Shown piece by piece: positions 1 through 8,022 of a stretch of DNA of 28,284 bases. The notes under the pieces were generated by a model. The model was not told the origin of the DNA, ran no database searches, and saw only the letters and a program-made list of their open reading frames with translations. Both the position numbers and the translations under genes were made by a program. The DNA is from Hyphomonadaceae bacterium UBA4763 (GTDB taxonomy: Bacteria; Pseudomonadota; Alphaproteobacteria; Caulobacterales; Aquidulcibacteraceae), in assembly GCA_002403455.1 (NCBI GenBank), contig DHHV01000070.1, positions 1 through 28,284 on the forward strand, given 5' to 3'. The first letter of the stretch is position 1. Every line of letters starts with the position of its first letter.

Positions 1-80
1 AATTCGCTCAGAGCACGCCACGATTATGGGGCGAATTTCAGAATCGCCACACTAACGCGGGTTTCGGAGGGTCCCTCGAC
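1..80 (+). promoter_or_regulatory. 5' flank and leader of the uronate operon
   Basis: Short non-coding stretch ahead of the GntR gene. It contains a perfect 7-base inverted repeat, AATTCGC at 1-7 and GCGAATT at 31-37, and a good Shine-Dalgarno GGAGG at 66-70, ten bases before the ATG at 81. I see no convincing -35/-10 pair and none of the TTGG...CCA operator motif found later in the window. The main promoter and operator may lie upstream of the window edge. Confidence 0.3.
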
Positions 81-830
81 ATGGCGCAGCAACGTTTATA
101 TGAGCGCGTTGCCGACGATTTGGCGCGGCAAATCTTGGGCGGGGCCTTTGAGGTCGGCGCGCGATTGCCCTCAGAGCGGCTCTTGGCCGAGCAATATGAC
201 GTCAGCCGACCGACGATCCGCGAAGCGGTCATCGCCCTGGAGGTCGATGGCCTCGTTGAAGTGATGACCGGCTCAGGCGTCTATGTGCGCGCGACGACCC
301 GCGCGAACGGCCGGGCCGCGCCGATGGATATCGGGCCTTTTGAGCTGTTGGAGGCGCGCGCGGCGATCGAGGGCGAAAGCGCCGCGTTGGCGGCTTTGCG
401 CATTTCGGATTCGCAATTGCGCGGTCTGACCGTTTTGGTTGAGGAAATGGCGGCTGAAAACAAGCGCGATGTGGTGATGTCCGAAGACGCCGACCGGCGC
501 TTCCACCTCGCCATCGCCGAGGCGACGCAGAATTCGGCGATCATGCATGTCGTAACGGAATTATGGGACGCGCGCGAGCGCTCGCTGCAATCGGTAAAAT
601 TTCTGCAAAAAGCCCGCGCCGAGGGCGTCAAACCGCGGATCGACGAACATGCGGCGATCGTTGATGCGCTGACGACGCGCGATCCGGAGCGGGCGCGCCA
701 GGCGATGCGGCGACATCTGGAGGGCGTCGCCGACATGGTGTTCGCGGCAACGGAAGCCGAGGCGGTCGAGCGGGCGCGCGCGCAAGTCGCCGCCGCGCGC
801 AATCGCTATCGGGTTGGGAGCGGCGGATGA
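81..830 (+). CDS. GntR-family (FadR/FCD subfamily) transcriptional regulator of uronate genes
   Basis: 249 aa, normal length for the FadR subfamily. Residues 7-70 form the GntR winged helix-turn-helix, with the typical LPSERLLAEQ and SRPTIREAV stretches. Residues about 85-230 match an FCD ligand-binding domain, with the metal-site pattern Asp138-x3-His142, His190 and His212. In this family the FCD domain senses a small acid, often a sugar acid. The start is fixed by GGAGG at 66-70. Its stop overlaps the uxaC start by ATGA (827-830), so it is translationally coupled to the catabolic genes it most likely represses. UxuR/ExuR-type regulators of hexuronate use belong to this subfamily. The exact effector (fructuronate, tagaturonate, KDG or another) cannot be read from the sequence. 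Confidence 0.9.
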   Translation: MAQQRLYERVADDLARQILGGAFEVGARLPSERLLAEQYDVSRPTIREAVIALEVDGLVEVMTGSGVYVRATTRANGRAAPMDIGPFELLEARAAIEGESAALAALRISDSQLRGLTVLVEEMAAENKRDVVMSEDADRRFHLAIAEATQNSAIMHVVTELWDARERSLQSVKFLQKARAEGVKPRIDEHAAIVDALTTRDPERARQAMRRHLEGVADMVFAATEAEAVERARAQVAAARNRYRVGSGG

Positions 831-2254
831 ACGCGCCGCTGCTTGCACTGCATCCGGATCGTTTGTTCCCGGCCGAGCGCGAGACCCGCGCGGTCGCGCG
901 GGCGCTTTACGCGAGCGTCAAGGACCTGCCGATCATCAGCCCGCATGGGCACACCGATCCGGCCTGGTTCGCCGAGGACGCACCCTTCGCCAACCCGGCC
1001 GACCTGTTGATCGTGCCGGACCATTACGTCTTTCGCATGCTCTATAGCCAAGGGGTGGCGCTGGAAGATTTGGGCGTCCGCCCCGTCGAAGGGACCAATG
1101 GCCGGGCCGTCGAGACCGACCCGCGGGCGATCTGGCGGCGCTTTGCGTCGCATTATCCGCTCTTTTGCGGAACGCCGTCGCGGATTTGGCATGATTGGGT
1201 CTATCGCGAGGTGTTTGGCCTCGAGGTGCGGCTGACGCCGCAGACCGCCGATCTTTATTACGACCGCATTTCCGAGCGCCTGGCGCAGCCGGCCTTTCGC
1301 CCGCGCGCGTTGTTTGAGCGTTTCGGGATCGAGGTGATCGCCACCACCGAAGGCGCGCTCGATGACCTGCGTCACCATCAAAAACTTCACGCCGATGGCT
1401 GGGGCAAAAAGGTGATCACGACCTTCCGGCCCGACCAGGTGCTCGACCCGGAATTTGAGGGCTTTGCCGCCAATATCGGGCAATTGGGCGCGCTGACCGG
1501 CGAGGACGCCTTCAGCTATGCCGGCTATTTGCGGGCGCTGGCGGCGCGGCGCGCGTTTTTCAAGGCGATGGGCGCGACCTCGACCGATCACGGCCATCCC
1601 AGCGCGATGACGGCCGATCTGTCGCTGGCCGCGGCCGAACGCTTGTTCGCGCGGGCGCTGTCGGGCGAGATCTCCGCCGAGGAAGCGGAGCTGTTTCGCG
1701 GTCATATGCTCTGCGAAATGGCGCGGATGAGCCTTGACGATGGCCTGGTGATGCAAATTCATCCGGGCAGCCTGCGCAATCATAACCAGCATGTGTTCGC
1801 GCGCTTTGGCCGCGACAAAGGCGCCGATATTCCAACCCGCACCGATTATGTGCGCGCTTTGCGCCCTTTGCTGAACAAATATGGCAATGAGCCCGGTTTA
1901 CGGGTCATTGTCTTCACCCTGGATGAAACGAGCTATGCGCGCGAGCTCGCGCCGCTGGCGGGCCATTATCCGGCGCTGAAATTGGGGCCGGCCTGGTGGT
2001 TCCATGACAGCCCGGAAGGCATGCGCCGCTTCCGCGAGCAGACCACCGAAACCGCCGGATTTTACAATACGGTCGGCTTTAACGACGACACCCGGGCGTT
2101 TTTGTCGATCCCGGCGCGGCATGACGTCGCCCGCCGGATGGATTGCGGGTTCTTGGCGAAATTGGTGGTCGAGCATCGCCTGGAAGAGGACGAAGCTTTC
2201 GTGCTCGCCCATGATCTCAGCTATCGGCTCGCCAAGGAAGCCTATCGATTGTGA
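827..2254 (+). CDS. uxaC: Uronate (glucuronate/galacturonate) isomerase
   Basis: 475 aa, full length for UxaC. The enzyme interconverts D-glucuronate and D-fructuronate, and D-galacturonate and D-tagaturonate, in the cytoplasm (EC 5.3.1.12). It belongs to the amidohydrolase superfamily. Visible hallmarks are the N-terminal metal-binding His-x-His (His40-Gly-His42 in SPHGHTDPAWF), the HDWVYREVFGLE block, MQIHPGSLRNHN near residue 310, and the C-terminal LGPAWWFHDSPEGM and TVGFNDDTR blocks. The start ATG overlaps the gntR stop, and the stop overlaps the dctP GTG start (2251-2254). It is the first catabolic step after uptake by the TRAP system encoded just downstream. Confidence 0.96.
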   Translation: MNAPLLALHPDRLFPAERETRAVARALYASVKDLPIISPHGHTDPAWFAEDAPFANPADLLIVPDHYVFRMLYSQGVALEDLGVRPVEGTNGRAVETDPRAIWRRFASHYPLFCGTPSRIWHDWVYREVFGLEVRLTPQTADLYYDRISERLAQPAFRPRALFERFGIEVIATTEGALDDLRHHQKLHADGWGKKVITTFRPDQVLDPEFEGFAANIGQLGALTGEDAFSYAGYLRALAARRAFFKAMGATSTDHGHPSAMTADLSLAAAERLFARALSGEISAEEAELFRGHMLCEMARMSLDDGLVMQIHPGSLRNHNQHVFARFGRDKGADIPTRTDYVRALRPLLNKYGNEPGLRVIVFTLDETSYARELAPLAGHYPALKLGPAWWFHDSPEGMRRFREQTTETAGFYNTVGFNDDTRAFLSIPARHDVARRMDCGFLAKLVVEHRLEEDEAFVLAHDLSYRLAKEAYRL

Positions 2255-3255
2255 GGAGCCCCCCCTCCACACGCCGGGCCGTCGCGGCCGGCTTGGCTGC
2301 TGGCGCAGCAGCGGCTTGCGCCCCGGCGGGTCGGTCCGGTCGCGTGATGCGCGGCGCCGATACGCATCCGAGCGGCTATCCGACCGTTGCGGCGGTCGAG
2401 GGCATGGCGGCGGCGTTGCTGGCGGCAAGCGATGGCCGGCTGCGGATGAAAGTGTTTCCCGGTGGGCAATTGGGCGAAGAGCGCGACACGCTCGAACTGA
2501 CGATATTTGGCGGCTTGGATTTCAACCGCGTCAATTTGGCGCCGCTGAACGCCATCGCGCCGGAAACCATTGTGCCGACTTTGCCGTTTCTGTTCCGCGA
2601 CGAAGCGCATATGCGGGCGGCGATGGATTCCCAGCCCGGCGCGCGCATTCTTGATTCGCTGGCGGCGCATGGCCTGGTCGGTTTGTGCTTTTACGATAGC
2701 GGCGCGCGGTCGTTTTACACCAAAGGCCGCGCCATCCATTCCCCAGATGATCTCAAAGGTCTGAAAATCCGGGTGCAGAATTCCGATCTGTTCGTTTCGA
2801 TGGTCGAAGCCTTGGGCGCGGACGCAACACCGATGGCTTATGGCGAGGTCTATCAAGGCCTGCTGCAAGGCGTCGTCGATGGCGCAGAGAACAATTGGCC
2901 GTCCTACCAAAGCTCGCGGCATTTTGAGGCGGCGCCGATCTATAGTTTGACGCGGCATGTGATGGCGCCGGAAGTGCTGGTGATGTCGGCGCGGCGCTGG
3001 CGCAAGCTCGCGACGGCCGATCAGGAGCTGGTGCGCGATGCGGCGCGCGCCAGCGTCGCGCAGATGCGCGCGCTGTGGGATTCCCGCACCGAGAGCGCCC
3101 GCGCGGCGCTGCTGGCGCAAGGGGTGACGGTCATCGAGCCGGCCCCCGACGCCTTCGCCGCCAAAGTCGCGCCGGTCTGGGCGCGTTATTTGACAACGCC
3201 GGCTTTGCGCAGGCTTGCCGCCGAAATCAGCGCGATCGGAGGCGGTCATGCTTAG
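2251..3255 (+). CDS. dctP: TRAP transporter substrate-binding protein, DctP family
   Basis: 334 aa starting at GTG 2251, which overlaps the uxaC stop. The family captures organic or sugar acids in the periplasm and delivers them to the DctQM membrane complex. Seen in the sequence: the mature part has the DctP/TAXI fold markers GGQLGEERDTLEL, LPFLFRDEAHMRA and LKGLKIRVQNSD, whose Arg normally pairs with the substrate carboxylate, then YGEVYQGLLQGVVDGAENNW. The N-terminus has a twin-Arg (Arg8-Arg9) and an Ala-rich stretch ending in Cys23, so it may be an anchored lipoprotein. The lipobox is poor (Ala at -3), so a soluble form is possible. Uronates are the inferred ligands, from the operon. Confidence 0.93.
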   Translation: MRSPPSTRRAVAAGLAAGAAAACAPAGRSGRVMRGADTHPSGYPTVAAVEGMAAALLAASDGRLRMKVFPGGQLGEERDTLELTIFGGLDFNRVNLAPLNAIAPETIVPTLPFLFRDEAHMRAAMDSQPGARILDSLAAHGLVGLCFYDSGARSFYTKGRAIHSPDDLKGLKIRVQNSDLFVSMVEALGADATPMAYGEVYQGLLQGVVDGAENNWPSYQSSRHFEAAPIYSLTRHVMAPEVLVMSARRWRKLATADQELVRDAARASVAQMRALWDSRTESARAALLAQGVTVIEPAPDAFAAKVAPVWARYLTTPALRRLAAEISAIGGGHA

Positions 3256-3745
3256 AGCGCTTGGCCTCGTCAGCGCCGCCTTGAGCCGCCTAGCGTTCGG
3301 CATGTCGGTGCTGGGGCTCCTCGCCATGACGGCGACGATCGCCTGGCAGGTGATCGCCCGCTACGGCTTGAACGCCGCGCCGGCCTGGACCGAACAAGCC
3401 GGCTTGTTCTTGATGATCTGGTTCATTCTGTTCGCCGCGGCCGCAGGCGTGCGCGAGCGGTTCCATATTCGGCTGACCCTGCTGCAGGACGGCGCTGCGC
3501 CGGAACTGCGCCGCGTCATGGTGCTGGCGAGCCATTTGGTTGTCTTGGGCTTTGGGCTGGCGATGGCGGTCGGCGGGGCGGGGCTCGTTGCGCAGACCTG
3601 GAGCCATGTCATCCCAACCTTGGGGGTTCCGCGCGGCGCGATTTATCTGCCGGTGGCGGCGGCGGGCGGGATGATCGCGCTCTTCGCCGCCGAGCAAGCC
3701 ATAGCCGATTGGACAGGCAACAGGGTGGCGCCAACATGGAGCTGA
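3248..3745 (+). CDS. dctQ: TRAP transporter small membrane subunit, DctQ family
   Basis: 165 aa from ATG 3248. That start is chosen because GGAGG lies at 3238-3242, five bases upstream, and because an upstream in-frame TTG would extend the protein into the dctP coding region. Four hydrophobic segments are visible, including the VIARYGLNAAPAWTEQ motif after the first, where the conserved W-T/S-E pattern of DctQ sits, and a C-terminal segment. Small TRAP subunits join the binding protein to the large permease. It overlaps dctP by 8 bases and dctM by 10. Confidence 0.92.
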   Translation: MLRALGLVSAALSRLAFGMSVLGLLAMTATIAWQVIARYGLNAAPAWTEQAGLFLMIWFILFAAAAGVRERFHIRLTLLQDGAAPELRRVMVLASHLVVLGFGLAMAVGGAGLVAQTWSHVIPTLGVPRGAIYLPVAAAGGMIALFAAEQAIADWTGNRVAPTWS

Positions 3746-5016
3746 GCCTGCTGTTGCTGAGTTTGGCCGTGTTGCTGGCGCTGGGCGCACCGGTTGCCTT
3801 TGCGCTGGGCGGGGCGAGCCTGCTGGCGTTTTTGTGGCTGGATTTGCCGGTGATCGTCGCCTTTCAGCGGATGACGGCCGGCATGAACGCGTTTGCGCTG
3901 ATGGCGATCCCGTTCTTTGTGTTCGCCGGCGAGATGATGGCGCGCACCGGCATCGCGGCGCGGTTGATCGAGGTGGCGGCGGCGGCCTTTGCCGGGCGGC
4001 GCGGCGGGCTCGGGCAGGTGAACGTGGCTGCGTCGATGTTATTTGGCGCGGTGTCGGGTTCGGCGGTCGCGTCGGTGTCGGCGATCGGTTCGACGATGAT
4101 GCCGATGATGCGCGCCAAGGGCTATGACGGCGATTATGCAGTCAATGTGACGATCAGCGCTGCAATCCTTGGCATACTGATCCCGCCCTCGCACAATATG
4201 ATCATCTATGCGGCGGCGGCGCCGGTCAGCGTGAGCGTCAGCGATTTGTTCTTGGCGGGGATTGGGCCGGGGCTGCTGACGGGGCTCGCCTTGATGGCGA
4301 CGGCCTGGCTGGTGGCGCGCCGACGCGGCTATCCAGCTGAGATTTTCCCCGGATGGGGCAAGCTGGCGCGGGCCGCGCTGTTGGCGGCGCCCGGATTGAT
4401 GACGGCGCTGATCATTCTGTTGGGGATCGTGCTTGGCGTGTTCACCCCGACCGAAAGCTCGGCGATCGCGGTGATCTATACGATGCTGATCGCCGGGTTT
4501 TTGTATCGGAGCCTTGGCCGGGCAACGTTCTTGGCCGCCGCAGGCGGGGCGGTGCGCACCACCGCCATGGTGATGCTGATCATCGGCGCCGCCAGCATGT
4601 TCGGCTGGTTGTTTGCGCTCTTGGAGGGGCCAAGCCTGTTGGCCAGCGCGCTGGGCGGCGTCGCCGACAATCCGGCGGCGTTGTTGGCGGTCATTGTGCT
4701 GGTGCTGTTGGTTCTGGGCGCGTTCATGGACATGGCCCCGTTGATCATTATTACGACGCCGATCTTCCTGCCGCTGGTGATTGGGGCCGGGGTCGATCCG
4801 GTGCATTTTGGGGTGATCATGATGCTCACTTTGGGCATTGGACTGGTGACGCCGCCGGTCGGCTCGGTATTGTTTGTCGGCTGCGCGATCGGCCAGGAAC
4901 AGCCCGAGCGCGTCGTGCGGACGATCTGGCCGTTTTATCTGGCCTTGGCGGCGTCGTTGCTGGTTGTGGTCTATTTGCCGGCGGTGTCCCTGTGGCTGCC
5001 GGAGGCGCTGCGATGA
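3736..5016 (+). CDS. dctM: TRAP transporter large permease, DctM family
   Basis: 426 aa from ATG 3736, which overlaps the dctQ end. It is a hydrophobic protein with about 12 membrane segments and the classical DctM stretches GSGSAVASVSAIGS-like (near residues 110-120), ILGILIPPSHNMIIYA, FTPTESSAIAV and LGIGLVTPPVGSVLFVG. It is the sodium- or proton-driven import channel of the TRAP system. An in-frame TTG 27 bases earlier is less likely, because MELSLLLLSLAVLLALG is a typical DctM N-terminus. The stop overlaps the uxuB start by ATGA (5013-5016). Confidence 0.94.
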   Translation: MELSLLLLSLAVLLALGAPVAFALGGASLLAFLWLDLPVIVAFQRMTAGMNAFALMAIPFFVFAGEMMARTGIAARLIEVAAAAFAGRRGGLGQVNVAASMLFGAVSGSAVASVSAIGSTMMPMMRAKGYDGDYAVNVTISAAILGILIPPSHNMIIYAAAAPVSVSVSDLFLAGIGPGLLTGLALMATAWLVARRRGYPAEIFPGWGKLARAALLAAPGLMTALIILLGIVLGVFTPTESSAIAVIYTMLIAGFLYRSLGRATFLAAAGGAVRTTAMVMLIIGAASMFGWLFALLEGPSLLASALGGVADNPAALLAVIVLVLLVLGAFMDMAPLIIITTPIFLPLVIGAGVDPVHFGVIMMLTLGIGLVTPPVGSVLFVGCAIGQEQPERVVRTIWPFYLALAASLLVVVYLPAVSLWLPEALR

Positions 5017-6509
5017 GCGAGCGGTTGTCGCCTCAATTGTTGGGCGCGGCGCCGGCAAAGGTGCTGCGGCCGGCCTATGCGCGCGCGGCAATGCAAGCGG
5101 GCGTTGTCCATCTGGGCGTTGGGGCGTTTCATCGCGCCCACCAGGCCGCCTTTTTTGACGCGTTGATGGGCGAAGGCGAGCCCGATTGGATGATCATCGG
5201 CGCCAGCTTGCGCTCGCAGGCGGTTGCCGATCAGCTTAATCCGCAGGAAGGGCTCTATACGCTGGCCATCCGCGACCAGGACGCCGAGCGCCTGCGCGTA
5301 ATCGGCGCGCTGCGCCATGTGCTGGTTGCGCCGCAAGCGCCGGCCGCCCTGATCGCCGCGCTCGCCGCCCCGGCAACACAAGCGGTGACGCTGACCATCA
5401 CCGAAAAAGGCTATTGCCTGGACCCCTCGAGCGGCGCGCTCAATCTCGAGCATCCAGACATCGTCGCGGATCTGTCCGCGCCGACCCGCCCAACGAGCGC
5501 CATCGGTTTTTTGATGGCGGCGCTCGAAAAGAGGAGCGGGCGGGGCTTGAGCGGCCTGACCTTGATTTCCTGCGACAATCTTCCCCAGAACGGGGCGCGA
5601 TTGCGCGGGGCGGTGCTGGCGTTGGCGCGTCGGCGTTCGCCGCTTTTGGCCGACTGGATTGAGCAATCCTGCGCATTTCCCTCGACCATGGTCGATCGCA
5701 TCGTGCCGGCGACGCAAGCCGAGGATATCGCCGCGCTCGCTGCATTGACCGGTTATCGTGACGAGGCGATGGTCAAGACCGAGCCCTTTGCGCAATGGGT
5801 GGTCGAAGACTGGTTTGCGGGACGCCGGCCCAGCCTGGAACGCGTCGGCGTGCAAATGACGCGCGATGTCGGCGGCTGGGAGACCGCCAAACTGCGTCTC
5901 TTGAATGGCGCGCATTCGGCGATCGCTTATCTTGGCGCCATGGCCGGCCATGAGTACGTCCACACGGCCTTGGCTGCGCCGGGCTTCGCACGCTTTATCG
6001 GCGCCCTATGGGATGAGGCGCAAGCGACGCTTGCCCCGCTCGAGGGCTTCGACGCTGGGCTTTATCGAGCCGCCCTCATGGCCCGCTTCGCCAATGCGGC
6101 GCTGCAGCATCGCACGCGGCAGATCGCGCTCGATGGCAGCCAGAAATTGCCGCAGCGTCTGGTGCAAGCGCTGCGCGAACGCCGACGCCAAGGATTGACC
6201 GCGCCGGCCTTGTGTCTGGCGATTGCCGGGTGGATGCGCTGGCAGGCGGGGGTCGATGAAAATGGCGCCGCGTTCGCGGTTGAAGCCCCGCTCGCCGCGC
6301 GCACGCAGCAAGCCATTGCCGGTTTGCGCGATCCACATGACCAGGCGCGGGCCTTGTTGTTCATCGAAGAGATCTTCGGCGCTGATCTTGGCGCCGACCG
6401 CGCTGTCGCCCAGGCGATCGGCGAGGCCTTGCGCCGGATTTACGCGATCGGGGCCGGGGCCTGCGTTGCGGAATTCGCTCAATTGATCGAGGAGAAAACC
6501 CGTGCTTGA
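5013..6509 (+). CDS. uxuB: Mannitol dehydrogenase-family hexuronate reductase (fructuronate reductase type)
   Basis: 498 aa, normal for polyol-specific long-chain dehydrogenases. The N-terminal Rossmann part shows VVHLGVGAFHRAHQA (residues 31-45). The NAD-binding half ends with SCDNLPQNG and PSTMVDRIVPAT. The catalytic motif Lys293-x4-Asn298-x2-His301 is intact in KLRLLNGAH. The family includes UxuB (fructuronate to mannonate, EC 1.1.1.57), UxaB (tagaturonate to altronate) and mannitol or arabinitol dehydrogenases. The sequence style is UxuB/mannitol-dehydrogenase-like. The next gene, however, is altronate dehydratase, so the physiological substrate could be tagaturonate. ATG 5013 overlaps the dctM stop, and the reading frame stays open upstream only as a shadow of dctM. 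Confidence 0.87.
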   Translation: MSERLSPQLLGAAPAKVLRPAYARAAMQAGVVHLGVGAFHRAHQAAFFDALMGEGEPDWMIIGASLRSQAVADQLNPQEGLYTLAIRDQDAERLRVIGALRHVLVAPQAPAALIAALAAPATQAVTLTITEKGYCLDPSSGALNLEHPDIVADLSAPTRPTSAIGFLMAALEKRSGRGLSGLTLISCDNLPQNGARLRGAVLALARRRSPLLADWIEQSCAFPSTMVDRIVPATQAEDIAALAALTGYRDEAMVKTEPFAQWVVEDWFAGRRPSLERVGVQMTRDVGGWETAKLRLLNGAHSAIAYLGAMAGHEYVHTALAAPGFARFIGALWDEAQATLAPLEGFDAGLYRAALMARFANAALQHRTRQIALDGSQKLPQRLVQALRERRRQGLTAPALCLAIAGWMRWQAGVDENGAAFAVEAPLAARTQQAIAGLRDPHDQARALLFIEEIFGADLGADRAVAQAIGEALRRIYAIGAGACVAEFAQLIEEKTRA

Positions 6510-8022
6510 CCGGCAAAGCGCGCGTGCGCTGATTATGCATCCGCAGGACGACGTGGGTCTTGTCTTAAGCGCGCTAAAGCCGGGCGATCGGCTGATCGAC
6601 ACGGATGTGGTCGCATCGGAAGAAATCGCCGCCGGGCATAAGATCGCCTTGCGCGACATCGATAATGGCGCGCTGATCCGTAAATATGGCGCGGCAATCG
6701 GCAAAGCGACGCAAAAGATCGCGCGCGGCGCCCACGTGCATTTGCATAATGTGTCGGCCGATATCGCCGCCAATGTTGGTGACGGGGCGAGCAAATCAGC
6801 GACGCGACTTGCCCCGCGCGAAGCCTTCTTTAACGGCTATCTGCGCGCCAATGGCGCGGTCGGCACCCGCAATTATATCGGGATTGTCTCGACGGTGAAT
6901 TGTTCAGCTACAGTTGCGCGGCGCATCGCCGAGGCGTTCCCGGACGACCTGTTCGCGGACGAAGAGGGCGTCGACGGCGTCGTCGCCTTTACGCACACGA
7001 CCGGCTGCGGCACGCCGTCTCAGGGCGAGGGGGTCGACAATCTGACCCGCACCTTGGGCGGCTATTTGCGCCATCCGAATTTTGCCGGGATCGTGCTGAT
7101 TGGGCTCGGCTGCGAGGTCAATCAGGTCGAGCGGGTCTTGCGCGAGCAAGCGTTAGAGACCGGTGCGCGTTTGCGCGCCTTCACGATCCAGGATGTGGGC
7201 GGCACCGCCAAGGCGATCGCGCATGGCAAGGCGCTGGTAAAGGAGCTGCTCGAGATCGCTCGCCCGATGCGGCGCGCGCCCGTCTCGGCGGCGCATCTGA
7301 CGCTCGGTTTGCAATGCGGCGGCTCGGATGGCTGGTCCGGGGTTACCGCAAACCCCGCTTTGGGCGTTGCGGCCGATATCTTGGTTGCGTGCGGCGGCAC
7401 GGCGATTTTGTCGGAAACGCCGGAGATTTATGGCGCTGAGCCCTTGTTGTTCGCGCGCGCCGTCGACACTGACGTGCGGGCGGCCTTGCAAGAGCGGCTC
7501 GATTGGTGGCGCGATTATGCCGCACGCCATGGGGCGGAGCTCAACAACAATCCATCGCCGGGCAATCTGAAAGGCGGGCTGACGACGATCCTGGAAAAAT
7601 CGCTCGGCGCCGTCGCCAAATCTGGGTCCAGCCCGCTGATGGGCGTTTATCGTTATGGCGAACCGATCACCCGCAAGGGCTTCGTCTTCATGGATAGCCC
7701 CGGCTATGACCCCTGTTCGGCGACCGGTCAGACCGCTGCGGGCGCCAATATTCTCGCCTTCACCACCGGGCGGGGGTCGGTGTTCGGCTCTAAGCCAGCG
7801 CCCTGCATCAAGCTCGCCTCGAATGAGGCGATGGCGCGGCATATGGATGACGACATGGACATTGATTGCTCGCCGGTCTTGGCGGGCGCCGCGCTCGCCG
7901 ATCTTGGCGAAGCGATTTTTCAAAAATTGCTGGCGATCGCCTCGGGCGAAAAAAGCAAATCTGAAGCGCTCGGGATCGGCGATCATGAATTCGTCCCCTG
8001 GCAATTGGGAGCGGTGATGTGA
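6502..8022 (+). CDS. uxaA: Altronate dehydratase
   Basis: 506 aa from GTG 6502, preceded by GAGGAG at 6490-6495. It dehydrates D-altronate to 2-keto-3-deoxygluconate (EC 4.2.1.7), an iron-dependent reaction. Residues 1-85 form the SAF-type N-terminal domain (GDRLIDTDVVASEEIAAGHK...HVHLHN). Residues about 110-500 form the large dehydratase domain, with GYLRANGAVGTRNYIGI, a TVNCSATVARR block, HTTGCGTPSQGEGVDN and LGLQCGGSDGWSG. Several conserved Cys residues could bind the metal. It has both domains in one chain, as in E. coli UxaA. The start overlaps the uxuB stop by 8 bases, and the end overlaps the next gene by GTGA. Confidence 0.95.
   Translation: MLDRQSARALIMHPQDDVGLVLSALKPGDRLIDTDVVASEEIAAGHKIALRDIDNGALIRKYGAAIGKATQKIARGAHVHLHNVSADIAANVGDGASKSATRLAPREAFFNGYLRANGAVGTRNYIGIVSTVNCSATVARRIAEAFPDDLFADEEGVDGVVAFTHTTGCGTPSQGEGVDNLTRTLGGYLRHPNFAGIVLIGLGCEVNQVERVLREQALETGARLRAFTIQDVGGTAKAIAHGKALVKELLEIARPMRRAPVSAAHLTLGLQCGGSDGWSGVTANPALGVAADILVACGGTAILSETPEIYGAEPLLFARAVDTDVRAALQERLDWWRDYAARHGAELNNNPSPGNLKGGLTTILEKSLGAVAKSGSSPLMGVYRYGEPITRKGFVFMDSPGYDPCSATGQTAAGANILAFTTGRGSVFGSKPAPCIKLASNEAMARHMDDDMDIDCSPVLAGAALADLGEAIFQKLLAIASGEKSKSEALGIGDHEFVPWQLGAVM

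Noticed and set aside
4353..5012. Long in-frame extension upstream of the uxuB start
   Set aside because: It overlaps dctM in another frame, is rich in Gly/Arg/His as GC-rich shadows are, and the ATGA overlap at 5013 gives a normal start for the reductase.
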